From NCBI GenBank assembly GCA_002787635.1, contig PCXK01000031.1:1-36757 (forward strand): DNA of 36,757 nucleotides, written 5' to 3'. How positions within the stretch are numbered: position 1 is the stretch's first letter; the number at the start of each line of letters is the position of its first letter. Shown in pieces: positions 24,623 through 32,624 of the stretch. The notes beneath the pieces were generated by a model. The model was not told the origin of the DNA, ran no database searches, and was given only the letters and a program-made list of their open reading frames with translations. The DNA comes from Alphaproteobacteria bacterium CG11_big_fil_rev_8_21_14_0_20_39_49 (GTDB lineage: Bacteria; Pseudomonadota; Alphaproteobacteria; Rickettsiales; UBA6187). A program made the translations under genes and the position numbers.

Positions 24623-24657
24623 CTCTGCATAATGTAAAAAACTCGCATTGTGCAGAG
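24623..24657. terminator. Hairpin between convergent tsf and decarboxylase genes
   Basis: CTCTGCATAATG (24623-24634) pairs with CATTGTGCAGAG (24646-24657) including one G-U pair; the loop is 11 bases. The placement suits a transcription end for both genes, but there is no T run after the stem, so it is only a candidate. Confidence 0.45.
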
Positions 24658-24676
24658 ATATCCGATTGTAGGCTCA

Positions 24677-26338
24677 CTATCTCTTATCAGGATTTCTTAG
24701 CTTGCCGATGGCTTCTCCCATTTGACGCAGATAAATACTGCAATTATCACGCGGCACAACTACCTCGATAAAATATAACTCTTTATACCCCCTTGCCTCT
24801 TTTAACGCTTCTTCCAAGCCGCCTTTGGTAGTTACTTTGACCGACTTACCGTAATTTATCAGCTCGGTAGTTTTAGTGTAATTCCACATGGTAATATTGT
24901 TAAAATCGCCGTCTATAATATGACGCTGCGTTCCGTAACCATCATTATTTATAACTATCACAACCGGAGCAAGTTTATATTTAGCTGTGGTTGAAAGCTC
25001 AAGACCGGTCATCTGGAACGCCCCGTCCCCGATAATGGCAAAACATTTACTGGCAGGATTTGCAACCATAGCACCTATCGCAGCAGGAGCCGCAAACCCC
25101 ATAGACAGATAATAGGCATCGGCAAAGAAATGGCTACGAGTGGCTGTTTTAATGCCTATAGCACCTATCAGTGCATCACCCGTATCGCATACTATCGTAT
25201 CGTTCTTCTTAATATGAGTAGAAAGAATATTAAACAAAGACTCAACATCTATCTTATCGTCATAAGAGTTTTTTTCAAGACCGGTGAAATTATTTACAGG
25301 TTTAGGATTCTTAAAGTCCTTACGGCGTTCTATCTTTGCATTTAAAAGTCCTTTTAGAATATCCTTTAATTGTAAATACTCATATGTATGCAGCCCTACA
25401 TATGCTTTTTCGGTATTTAGGGTTATGCATTTTTGTCTGGATAATTTTTGCGATGAAAAACCAAGCAGTACATCTGACAAAAAAGCTCCCAGCAATATAA
25501 CACAGTCCGAATTATCAATATATTCCTGACAGTGGGCTTCTGAAAACGCACCGCTATATACCCCCAGATATAAGGGGTTGTCTTCACGTACAACGCTTTT
25601 TCCCATCAATGTTGCAGCAATAGGTATGTTATGCTTTTTCGATAGCTCGGAGGCAAGATCGGTAAGTTTGTGCCTGTGTAGTTCAATATCGGCAATGATA
25701 ACCGGACGTTTGGCAGCGTTTATTATTTGGGTTATCTCTTCGATGCAGGCTTTTAATATATCCTTATCACTTTGTGGAGCCTCAGAAATTTGGAAAATAT
25801 TATCGGGGATTTCTATCTCTGTGTCTACCGCATCAAACGGTACTTCAATATAACCGGGACGGCTATATTTCTTTACTGCCTGCACAACCCTTACTATCTC
25901 TTCGGCGGCTTTTTTGGTATCAAGCAATACCGTATTAGCACATGTTACCTCTTCATATATACGGCGTTGTGAATCAAAAGTGCGTACCTTGTGGTGAATC
26001 ATCGGGTCTTTTTGCCTGTCATTGGCGGAAGGTCCTCCCGATATTACTATAACAGGGCTTTTTTCGGCGTAGGCACAGGCTATTGAGTTCAACATGTTCA
26101 GCCCGCCCACGCAGTATGTTACTACCGCAAGCCCTAATCCTTTAGAACGTGCGTAGCAATCGGCGGCAAAGCCTACGGACGGCTCATGCGTCATTGTGTA
26201 TAATTTTATTTTGGAGTTATCAAGATAACGGACTGTAGGCAGAACAAAATCACCCGGAATGCCAAAAGCATTCTCTATTCCTTGCTCATAAAGGTAATCA
26301 AATAAGAACTCGCCTAGTTTTTGTTTTTTTACCGACAT
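24677..26338 (-). CDS. ThDP-dependent 2-oxoacid decarboxylase (pyruvate/indolepyruvate type) with Gln at the usual Glu
   Basis: 553 residues from the ATG at 26338; GAGGGAGGG lies just upstream, which rules out the ATG 15 bases earlier (26353). In the numbering from 26353 the decarboxylase residues are Asp35 (GIPGDF), Glu57 (THEPSVGFAAD), His120-His121 (MIHHKVR), and the ThDP-Mg motif GDGAFQ...NN (442-470). The family then normally has a catalytic Glu in a GYxxE motif (Zymomonas PDC NNxGYTIE; KdcA GYTVE), but here it is GYGTQ, Gln476. NNITMWNYTK after it matches. The substrate could be pyruvate, indolepyruvate or a branched 2-oxoacid; a changed or weak activity is possible. It stands alone, convergent with tsf. 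Confidence 0.88.
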   Translation of the reverse strand: MSVKKQKLGEFLFDYLYEQGIENAFGIPGDFVLPTVRYLDNSKIKLYTMTHEPSVGFAADCYARSKGLGLAVVTYCVGGLNMLNSIACAYAEKSPVIVISGGPSANDRQKDPMIHHKVRTFDSQRRIYEEVTCANTVLLDTKKAAEEIVRVVQAVKKYSRPGYIEVPFDAVDTEIEIPDNIFQISEAPQSDKDILKACIEEITQIINAAKRPVIIADIELHRHKLTDLASELSKKHNIPIAATLMGKSVVREDNPLYLGVYSGAFSEAHCQEYIDNSDCVILLGAFLSDVLLGFSSQKLSRQKCITLNTEKAYVGLHTYEYLQLKDILKGLLNAKIERRKDFKNPKPVNNFTGLEKNSYDDKIDVESLFNILSTHIKKNDTIVCDTGDALIGAIGIKTATRSHFFADAYYLSMGFAAPAAIGAMVANPASKCFAIIGDGAFQMTGLELSTTAKYKLAPVVIVINNDGYGTQRHIIDGDFNNITMWNYTKTTELINYGKSVKVTTKGGLEEALKEARGYKELYFIEVVVPRDNCSIYLRQMGEAIGKLRNPDKR

Positions 26339-26579
26339 ACTTCCCTCCCTCATTACTTATGAACCGAATATACTTATTCTAGCACAGATGCCGTCAAGAT
26401 TGAACGGAAAGTTTATGCCATATTTGGTTGGGCATTGTTAACTAAAGATTAAAGATATTTTTATAGTTGTTCCAAATAATTTCGATGCGTTAATGTTAAT
26501 CCACACCTATATGCTAGGATCCTAAATCAACCTGCAAAAATATCCTCTTATCGTTTTATTTAGATTCTGCATTAGCTAT

Positions 26580-26608
26580 TTGATATTGCAATCGAATTAA
26601 GTTAAAAT
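26580..26608 (+). promoter_or_regulatory. Sigma70-type promoter for the gene at 26638
   Basis: TTGATA at 26580-26585, a 17-base spacer, and TAAAAT at 26603-26608, each one mismatch from consensus. The start of transcription would be near 26615, followed by GGAG at 26627 and the ATG at 26638. Confidence 0.6.
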
Positions 26609-26637
26609 ATTAATAATTACAATTGCGGAGTTATGTG

Positions 26638-27288
26638 ATGTCGGATAAAAAAAATAATGGTGAAGAATATTCTCTAAGAGAAAGCACTGATGAACTTGAA
26701 TTAGATGATGATACTATAAGTGTACAGAGCTTTAATACCGATATTTTTAGTGATGATAGCAGCGTAACAAGCTTATCAAGCGGTAGTGAGTCAGGTTTAA
26801 GCACTGTGGGGTTTAATAATCGTGGGGTTGAAGAACTTAATTTAGAAACTCTAAGAGTCACCGGAAGAGGTATGGCGGAGCGTTTAAGGATAATCGGTCT
26901 TGCCGAAAGTCAAAGTAATGAAACAGGAGTAGGAGTGGCTCATGAAATTCCTTCTTCTTTGTCGGAAAGGCTAATAAGTAGAGAAGAAGGCGAGGATAGT
27001 ATAATTAATCATCATACAATTAGAGAAATGCAGGAATACGGATTACTTGTTTATAATATGAGGGCTTATCTTAGTGAAGAACGAGTACCTATACGTGAAG
27101 GTGTAGGAGGTTTGCGTGATGTAATACCTAATCCTGATCAGGGAGGATTCAGAAATCGCATCGGCAGACAGAGTAACGACATAGAAATAAGACGCTCAGA
27201 TGCATTTGATGAAGATGAGCAATCACTTAGCTCAGATGGAACAAATACAACGCCTCGTAGCCCAAGAGGTGGTAATCGCAGTAGATAA
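26638..27288 (+). CDS. Unknown acidic Ser/Asp-rich protein with Arg/Gly tail
   Basis: 216 residues; no family recognised. GGAG is 7 bases before the ATG and a good promoter lies at 26580, so the gene is real. Residues 1-65 are acidic and very rich in Ser, Asp and Glu (ELELDDDTISVQSF, SDDSSVTSLSSGSESG), most likely disordered. A helical middle follows (GMAERLRIIGLAES, TIREMQEYGLLVYNMRAYL), and the end is TPRSPRGGNRSR. There is no signal peptide or membrane segment. A charged, low-complexity protein with a basic C-terminal tail is compatible with a type IV secretion substrate, but no secretion genes are in the window and this remains speculation. Confidence 0.65.
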   Translation: MSDKKNNGEEYSLRESTDELELDDDTISVQSFNTDIFSDDSSVTSLSSGSESGLSTVGFNNRGVEELNLETLRVTGRGMAERLRIIGLAESQSNETGVGVAHEIPSSLSERLISREEGEDSIINHHTIREMQEYGLLVYNMRAYLSEERVPIREGVGGLRDVIPNPDQGGFRNRIGRQSNDIEIRRSDAFDEDEQSLSSDGTNTTPRSPRGGNRSR

Positions 27289-27311
27289 ATGCAAACATAT
27301 CGTGAGTAAAT

Positions 27312-27338
27312 AAAAAAAGTCCCCTAAAAAGAGGACTT
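27312..27338 (-). terminator. Intrinsic terminator of the phasin gene
   Basis: On the minus strand AAGTCCTCT pairs with AGGGGACTT (one mismatch) around a 4-base loop and is followed by a run of seven T. The hairpin lies 23 bases after the phasin stop. It could also stop plus-strand transcripts weakly. Confidence 0.8.
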
Positions 27339-27360
27339 CATTTTATCAGAAAAACTTTAC

Positions 27361-27819
27361 TTATGCCGCAGCAGAAGTTTTTTTCTTAGAAGAGCTGTTA
27401 GCATTCGCAGCAACTTCTGATAAAGCATTAGAAATTCTTTTGCTTATGATATCAGAAGCTTCTTTGTTTGACTTAGAAGCTATTTCAGAAATTTCGTTAC
27501 AATTTTTAATAGCTGATTCAAGAGAGCATTTAGTGAACTCAACTTGTTTAGCAATGCCTTCTTCAGGGCTTTTTGTAGATGAAGCATCTTTGAAGAATTT
27601 AGAGAATTCTTCAACTGATTTTTGAGCTACTTCAGCTTGACGACGAGCAATAGCTTGAATTCCTTCGCTAGCAGCTTTAGCAGCGTCAGACCATGCTTTA
27701 GCGTTTTGACGACCTGCATTTACAACGCTATCCCAGTCACACTCCGCAGCAAACGGATTAGACGTAGAATATCCTGCAAGAAAATCCGCAAATGGATTTT
27801 TATTATTATTATTAGACAT
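27361..27819 (-). CDS. Phasin family protein
   Basis: 152 residues. AGGAG is 8 bases before the ATG. After an Asn/Lys N-terminus comes NPFADFLAG and a long amphipathic helical section: NAGRQNAKAWSDAAKAASEG, QAIARRQAEVAQKSVEEFSKFF, QVEFTKCSLESAIKNCNEISEIASKSNKEASDIISKR in parts. This is the Phasin_2-type pattern (ARxQAExxxxSVEE). Phasins coat polyhydroxyalkanoate granules, so the organism probably stores PHA, although related proteins also exist in non-producers. The Ala/Lys tail SSSKKKTSAAA resembles the DNA- or surface-binding tails of some phasins. A good promoter lies upstream and a terminator downstream, so it is a single-gene unit. Confidence 0.85.
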   Translation of the reverse strand: MSNNNNKNPFADFLAGYSTSNPFAAECDWDSVVNAGRQNAKAWSDAAKAASEGIQAIARRQAEVAQKSVEEFSKFFKDASSTKSPEEGIAKQVEFTKCSLESAIKNCNEISEIASKSNKEASDIISKRISNALSEVAANANSSSKKKTSAAA

Positions 27820-27866
27820 TTAATTTCTCCTAATTTTTTATTATGTATTAATAGTGCCTAACAACA

Positions 27867-27895
27867 TAAATATATCTACTAAAACAATATGTCAA
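27867..27895 (-). promoter_or_regulatory. Strong promoter for the phasin gene
   Basis: On the minus strand a perfect TTGACA (27895-27890) is followed after 17 bases by TATTTA (27872-27867). It lies about 50 bases before the phasin ATG. Confidence 0.6.
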
Positions 27896-28019
27896 TACCC
27901 TTTGTGCAACGCACCACAAATTAATTTAAATTAATAAAATTTAATGATTTTCTCAAAATTGTTGCGTCAATTTGATTTAAGCAATATGTTAGCATAATAA
28001 TGTATAAAATAGGTTTGAG

Positions 28020-28385
28020 ATGAAAATTTTCCGTTCAATAGTTTTTTCAACAATGTTGCTTTTTTGCAGCAGCTTTGCCGGTGCTGAAGATGCCGCAATG
28101 ATAATACGTTTTAATAAAGAGGTAGTGGGGTATGAAAAGCCCCTTGAGAAAGTTGTGGATGCCGCTTTAGACGCAAAACCTGATGTTTTTTTCGACATAG
28201 TAGCAATAGTACCGCAAACAGATAGTGCAAGGGATAACCGTGCATATAAAGCACAATCCGTAGCATACAGCAATGATGTTGTCGATGTTTTAAGAAGAAC
28301 GGGTATCGCACCTGATAAAATCAGGATAACATTTCAGGACAGCGAACTGGTAGACAGTGGCGAAGTGCATATTTTCGTTCGTTGA
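28020..28385 (+). CDS. Small periplasmic protein with OmpA-like C-terminal pattern
   Basis: 121 residues with a clear signal peptide (MKIFRSIVFSTMLLFCSSFAGA). The mature ~98 residues read MIIRFNKEVVGYEKPLEKVV, then KPDVFFDIVAIVP, SARDNRAYKAQSVAYSNDVVDVLRRTGIAPDKIRI and GEVHIFVR. Spacing of the N-x-x-x-V-x-x-x-L-x-x-x-G-I part resembles the OmpA-like peptidoglycan-binding fold, but the key Asp/Arg ligands are not certain. The gene ends one base before uppP starts, so the two are co-transcribed; a cell envelope role is likely. Confidence 0.7.
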   Translation: MKIFRSIVFSTMLLFCSSFAGAEDAAMIIRFNKEVVGYEKPLEKVVDAALDAKPDVFFDIVAIVPQTDSARDNRAYKAQSVAYSNDVVDVLRRTGIAPDKIRITFQDSELVDSGEVHIFVR

Positions 28386-28386
28386 T

Positions 28387-29187
28387 ATGGATATAAAAAT
28401 AGCATTACTGGCACTGTTATTAGGTATTGTTGAGGGATTAACGGAATTTATTCCCGTGTCATCGACGGGACATCTTATACTGTTAATTGATATCCTTAAA
28501 TTCAAAGGACCCGAAGGCAGGGTATTTGAAATAGTCATACAGCTTGGAGCTATTCTTGCCGTTTGCTGGCTTTATAGGAAAAAACTTATCAGGGTGCTGA
28601 TAGGTCTACCCAAGGAAAAAGAGGCTCAAAAATTCGCTTTCAATATTACGCTGGCGTTTTTACCTGCCGCCGTACTTGGAGTTATGTTCCATAGCTTTAT
28701 TAAGGAAGTTCTGTTCTCGCCCACGGTTGTATCCGTCAGTCTTATTGTCGGCGGGATACTTATTCTGATAATAGAAAAAACCGCCCCGAAACCAAAATAT
28801 GACTCCATTGAGAAAATATCGTTTAAAACCGCCCTCATGATAGGATTTGCACAAGCACTTGCCATGATTCCCGGAACTTCCCGCTCAGGGGCTACTATAA
28901 TGGGATCACTGCTTTTAAAGGTGGAGAGGAAGACCGCAACTGAATTCTCATTCTTTTTAGCCATACCTACGATGCTGGGTGCTACGGTATATGACCTGTA
29001 TAAGAATAGTGATATATTGTCGTTCGATAATTTGGCAATAATTGCGATAGGCTTCTTTGCGGCTTTCTTTGCCGCCCTTTTGGTAGTGAGAACCGTAATA
29101 AACTTTATCAGCACTCACGGATTCAAGCCGTTTGCCTATTACAGGATAGTGCTGGGAACCATTATGCTGATATTGCTTCACCATTAG
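28387..29187 (+). CDS. uppP: Undecaprenyl-diphosphate phosphatase
   Basis: 266 residues from the ATG at 28387, which gives the normal N-terminus (MDIKIALLALLLGIVEGLTEF); a longer frame would overlap the previous gene. Both signature motifs are present: EGLTEFIPVSSTGH (16-29) and PGTSRSGATI (162-171), with about eight membrane helices. UppP (BacA) recycles the lipid carrier for peptidoglycan and O-antigen synthesis by removing one phosphate from undecaprenyl diphosphate. Its last 26 bases overlap the convergent murC gene, which works in the same pathway. Confidence 0.97.
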   Translation: MDIKIALLALLLGIVEGLTEFIPVSSTGHLILLIDILKFKGPEGRVFEIVIQLGAILAVCWLYRKKLIRVLIGLPKEKEAQKFAFNITLAFLPAAVLGVMFHSFIKEVLFSPTVVSVSLIVGGILILIIEKTAPKPKYDSIEKISFKTALMIGFAQALAMIPGTSRSGATIMGSLLLKVERKTATEFSFFLAIPTMLGATVYDLYKNSDILSFDNLAIIAIGFFAAFFAALLVVRTVINFISTHGFKPFAYYRIVLGTIMLILLHH

Positions 29188-30625
29188 ATTCCGGCTTTAG
29201 CTCCTTAAGCTGACCGGGAAGTTCATTCGCCCACAAGCTTATGCTGCCCGCACCAAGACATACGACGACATCACCTGATTTAGCGTCCCTTTTTATTATT
29301 TTCGGTAGTTCGTCTTTAGACTTTAACGGAACCACGTTCTTATGCCCCGATTTCCTTATGCCGTCCACCAGTGCGTCACGGTCAATGCCCTCTATAGGTG
29401 TTTCGCCTGCTTCATATATATCGCTTACGATAACCTCGTCAGCAAACGCAAAACATGAACAAAAATCGCTGAACAGGTCTTTCACACGGCTATAGCGGTG
29501 TGGCTGTACTACGGCAATAACATTACCTTTAGTATCTTTAACCGTATCCTGTGCCGTTTTTAAAGTTACGGCAATCTCCTTTGGGTGATGACCGTAATCA
29601 TCAATTATAGTTATACCGTTATATTCACCCGTTTTGGTAAAGCGTCTCTTGATTCCCTGAAATTTACTAAAGCCGTTCAAAATAGTTTTATTGTCAAACT
29701 CAAGCTCGGCAGCGACAGATATGGCGGCAAGTGAGTTCAATACATTGTGCTGTCCGGGCATAGGCAAGTGTATGTTCTTTATTTTCCTAGCACCACCTTT
29801 AACTTTGTCGGATATTTCTACATCATACGTGCTACTGCCTTTTTCAATGCGGATATTTTCAGCCCTAACATCGGCCTGCGTTTCTATTCCGTATGTAATT
29901 ACCTTCCTGTCCTTTATAGTAGTTGCCAACGCACTTACTTCAGGATGATCCTTACATAAAACACCAAACCCATAGAACGGTAAATTCTCGATAAAATTGC
30001 GGAAAGACTTTTTCAAAACATCAAAAGTGCCGTAATGCTCCATATGTTCAGGGTCGATATTGGTAATAATGCCTACAGTGGCAGGTAGTTTAAGGAATGT
30101 ACCGTCAGATTCGTCAGCCTCGGCAATCAACCAATCTCCTTCACCTAAATGTGCATTAGTACCATACCTGTTTATAATACCGCCGTTAATAACGGTAGGG
30201 TCAAGGTTGGCGGCATCGAACATTGAAGTTACCATTGAAGTGGTGGTTGTTTTGCCGTGTGTTCCGGCTACCGCTACGGATAACTTCAAACGCATTATCT
30301 CGGCAAGCATCTCGGCACGCTGTATAATGGGTATGTGCCTTTCCTTGCCGGCTATTATTTCAGGGTTGGTATCCTTAATCGCCGATGATTTTACTATAAC
30401 CTCGACATCTTCCACATTCTCTTCTTTCTGACCGATTATAACCTTTATTCCGAGGGACTTCAATCTTTGCACGTTTGCATTATTGGCAGAATCGGAACCC
30501 TGCACGTTATAGCCGAGATTATGCAATATCTCACAAATGCCGCTCATGCCTATTCCGCCAACTCCGATAAAGTGAATTATGCCGTTTCCTAAAAATGGTT
30601 TTATGGTCTTGCTGCTTAGTCTCAT
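29162..30625 (-). CDS. murC: UDP-N-acetylmuramate--L-alanine ligase
   Basis: 487 residues, full length. The Rossmann motif GVGGIGMSG (21-29) and the ATP loop GTHGKTTTT (121-129) are exact; EADESDGTF, NIDPEHMEHYG, PGQHNVLNSLAA, DDYGHHPKEIAVTL and VVQPHRYSR follow in the family order. The enzyme adds L-Ala to UDP-MurNAc in the cytoplasm. It is usually in a mur/ftsZ cluster, but here it is alone, convergent with uppP with a 26-base overlap. The ribosome site is a weak AGGAAA. Confidence 0.97.
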   Translation of the reverse strand: MRLSSKTIKPFLGNGIIHFIGVGGIGMSGICEILHNLGYNVQGSDSANNANVQRLKSLGIKVIIGQKEENVEDVEVIVKSSAIKDTNPEIIAGKERHIPIIQRAEMLAEIMRLKLSVAVAGTHGKTTTTSMVTSMFDAANLDPTVINGGIINRYGTNAHLGEGDWLIAEADESDGTFLKLPATVGIITNIDPEHMEHYGTFDVLKKSFRNFIENLPFYGFGVLCKDHPEVSALATTIKDRKVITYGIETQADVRAENIRIEKGSSTYDVEISDKVKGGARKIKNIHLPMPGQHNVLNSLAAISVAAELEFDNKTILNGFSKFQGIKRRFTKTGEYNGITIIDDYGHHPKEIAVTLKTAQDTVKDTKGNVIAVVQPHRYSRVKDLFSDFCSCFAFADEVIVSDIYEAGETPIEGIDRDALVDGIRKSGHKNVVPLKSKDELPKIIKRDAKSGDVVVCLGAGSISLWANELPGQLKELKPESNGEAISA

Positions 30626-30867
30626 TAAAATTTTTCCTGTTTGAGATAGTTTGCCCCTGTATCTTTATAACAACTTCAAAATTCTTTTAAAAGCAAAATA
30701 AAGCTAAATATCTAATTAATTAGCCTAAAAACATGTAAAAAGCATCTTACGAGAATTCCATATATAAATAAAAATAAAAAAATATATAAGGTAGGTAACT
30801 ATTTGTTAAGAAATTGGGTTTAATGTTGATATTATGAGGTTTAAAACTATTACATTTTTAGGCTCAT

Positions 30868-31347
30868 ATGGGAGAAACATCAATAAATAGTAGCGATATG
30901 ATATACTTAAAAGCAGGTTTGATAGCCGTATTAATTACGTTTAGTTTTAATGCCAACTCTATAAACTGGCAAAAAGCCGGAGAAAGACACGGTAACGCAA
31001 TATATTATTCCGATGACGGTAAAGGATATTACCGCAAAGTATCCGAGTCGGAGATAGCAAAAAAAGAAGAGCCGCAAGTCTATATAGTAATAGATGAAAG
31101 CGGTTATTTTTATCATCATATTGATGAAAATGGCGGCGGAGGAAGTTATTCTTATACCGTTCCTGAAGGAGCCGAAGAATTATATGACGATAATCAAAAC
31201 GTTCAGAACATAATTTACCACCCTGACCATAAGGCTGTAAGTTATGATTATAGATGTCCTTGCGAAGGCAATCGCTCCGATGCAGAGATATCAAAAAGCG
31301 AAGTAAACGTTTCAGCTTTATATCCGGTATATTTCGATAACCATTGA
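30868..31347 (+). CDS. Unknown secreted acidic Tyr-rich protein
   Basis: 159 residues from the first ATG, or 149 from the one at 30898, which directly starts a signal-like stretch (MIYLKAGLIAVLITFSFNANS). Neither has an ideal ribosome site. The mature part is rich in Tyr, Asp, Glu and Gly (YYSDDGKGYYRKVSESE, YIVIDESGYFYHHIDENGGGG) and has one Cys pair (CPCEG). No family is recognised. It looks like an exported or surface protein. The gap upstream (30626-30867) is AT-rich and holds nothing else I can name. Confidence 0.55.
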   Translation: MGETSINSSDMIYLKAGLIAVLITFSFNANSINWQKAGERHGNAIYYSDDGKGYYRKVSESEIAKKEEPQVYIVIDESGYFYHHIDENGGGGSYSYTVPEGAEELYDDNQNVQNIIYHPDHKAVSYDYRCPCEGNRSDAEISKSEVNVSALYPVYFDNH

Positions 31348-31360
31348 TTTTCGAAATAGA

Positions 31361-31388
31361 TTCGGTATGATATCCGAAATTAATTTTT
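31361..31388 (+). terminator. Weak intrinsic terminator candidate
   Basis: A short stem TTCGG/CCGAA with an 8-base loop is followed by AATTAATTTTT, 14 bases after the stop of the gene at 30868. The stem is only 5 bp, so confidence is low. Confidence 0.3.
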
Positions 31389-31451
31389 GCTAGATTCGAC
31401 AGCTTGAGCAAATCCGCACCTTGCAAGAATTAGCTTTTTTATTTATCGGAA

Positions 31452-31727
31452 TTATTTTTCTGATTCGCTTTCGGCATTATTCGCACTCGCTGCTTGCTTC
31501 TTGGTAGAGAAGCTAATATTACCGAATTTCTTATTGAAGTCGGCAACACGACCTGCTTTCTTGTTAAGAACAGCCGTACCCCCGGTCCATGCAGGGTGAG
31601 TGTTTATATCAATATCAAGCTGCAAAGTATCACCTTTTTTACCGTAAGTAGAGCGAGTCTTGAAAGTGCTACCGTTAGTCATTTTTACTATTATCTCGTG
31701 ATAATCGGGATGTATGTCTTGTTTCAT
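31452..31727 (-). CDS. rpmE: Ribosomal protein bL31, zinc-free form
   Basis: 91 residues. [11 protein letters not shown] at the start and HPAWTG...[11 protein letters not shown] match L31. All four zinc Cys of the C+ form (positions 16, 18, 37 and 40 in E. coli) are absent, so this is a C- paralog type, with an inserted segment and an Ala/Ser/Glu tail. The protein bridges the 50S and 30S subunits. AGGAG precedes the ATG by 6 bases. Since C- forms serve when zinc is scarce in some bacteria, a zinc-containing copy may exist elsewhere; many Alphaproteobacteria have only the C- form. Confidence 0.93.
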   Translation of the reverse strand: MKQDIHPDYHEIIVKMTNGSTFKTRSTYGKKGDTLQLDIDINTHPAWTGGTAVLNKKAGRVADFNKKFGNISFSTKKQAASANNAESESEK

Positions 31728-31811
31728 CTTATTCTCCTAGCGTCCATTTTTCATGGAAAATTCATATAAGGGGTGTGTTTATACACTATTTTTTACTATA
31801 ATCAAGAGTTA

Positions 31812-32483
31812 TTATAACCTGTAACGTGACTGCGATAATACCCGCTTGCGTCTTTCAAGCTCTGCCTGCATGTGCGGTCCTACGGCAACCAAATCCTTTT
31901 CGTAATCATATACCGCATCCATCATATCATATTTTCTTGTTTCTTTTGTTCTGAACAGTTTAAGCAATTCCGACATTCGATGCTGTCCCCGTTTTTCGGC
32001 ATAGGCTATGTGGTGGAAATCGACTTCCATCGTAGGCAATTCCAGTAGCTTTTCTACAAAAAAATAATCACCGGTATCTACCGCTATTTTCAGCAGATGC
32101 GGATTTTCCTCATCTTCTTTGTTGATGTAGTCATCAAGATGCCCTTCTTCTGCGATAATCTTAATGACCTTGATGTTACGTTCTACAGCTGCCATTTTGG
32201 CAGCGTCCAGCATTGTTGTTTTTGTTAGTTTATAACCACACTGCTTGATTATTTTCCTGACCAGCTCGGCTTCATTATGTACGGCTGCGGCTTTGAATAC
32301 CTCTTCAACTATGCGTGGATCAATAGCTGCCGACCTTGCCTCAAGCAGTCTGGTGGCTATTTCTTCCTGCCCAAAAGTAACGGCAAACAAAAATAGCGAC
32401 CCGATACGGTCGTCTTGTAGGTGGGGTATTTGCCTGACGACATTTTCAACTTTGCCGTCAATTATATCACTTTCTATAGACAT
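31812..32483 (-). CDS. Ankyrin-like helical repeat protein
   Basis: 223 residues without signal or membrane segments. Several 33-residue-like units can be seen by eye: LFLFAVTFGQEEIATRLLEA, VFKAAAVHNEAELVRKIIKQ, MLDAAKMAAVERNIKVIKIIAEEG and LLKIAVDTGDYFFVEKLLEL. They have the A-x-x-x-G-x-x-E/x-V/I-x-x-L-L pattern of ankyrin helices but poor GxTPLH turns, so they are degenerate. The basic C-terminus (ERRKRVLSQSRYRL) is notable. Ankyrin proteins mediate protein binding and can be effectors in host-associated bacteria. The function is unknown. It lies downstream of priA on the same strand with a 141-base gap. Confidence 0.6.
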   Translation of the reverse strand: MSIESDIIDGKVENVVRQIPHLQDDRIGSLFLFAVTFGQEEIATRLLEARSAAIDPRIVEEVFKAAAVHNEAELVRKIIKQCGYKLTKTTMLDAAKMAAVERNIKVIKIIAEEGHLDDYINKEDEENPHLLKIAVDTGDYFFVEKLLELPTMEVDFHHIAYAEKRGQHRMSELLKLFRTKETRKYDMMDAVYDYEKDLVAVGPHMQAELERRKRVLSQSRYRL

Positions 32484-32624
32484 TAATAATTAGTCGATAT
32501 TATTTGTTTTATTGAACATTTAGAATAATAATAACTAAAAAAATCATTTTTTAAATTATTTATTGTCTGCATTTCCGTTTTACCTCAAGGCTTTTATAAT
32601 GTTTTATCACTACCCGATATTTTA

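Noticed and set aside
30626-30867. Small RNA in the gap upstream of the gene at 30868
   Set aside because: Only AT-rich sequence and a short ATTAATTA-type palindrome are visible; no stable hairpin with a T run.
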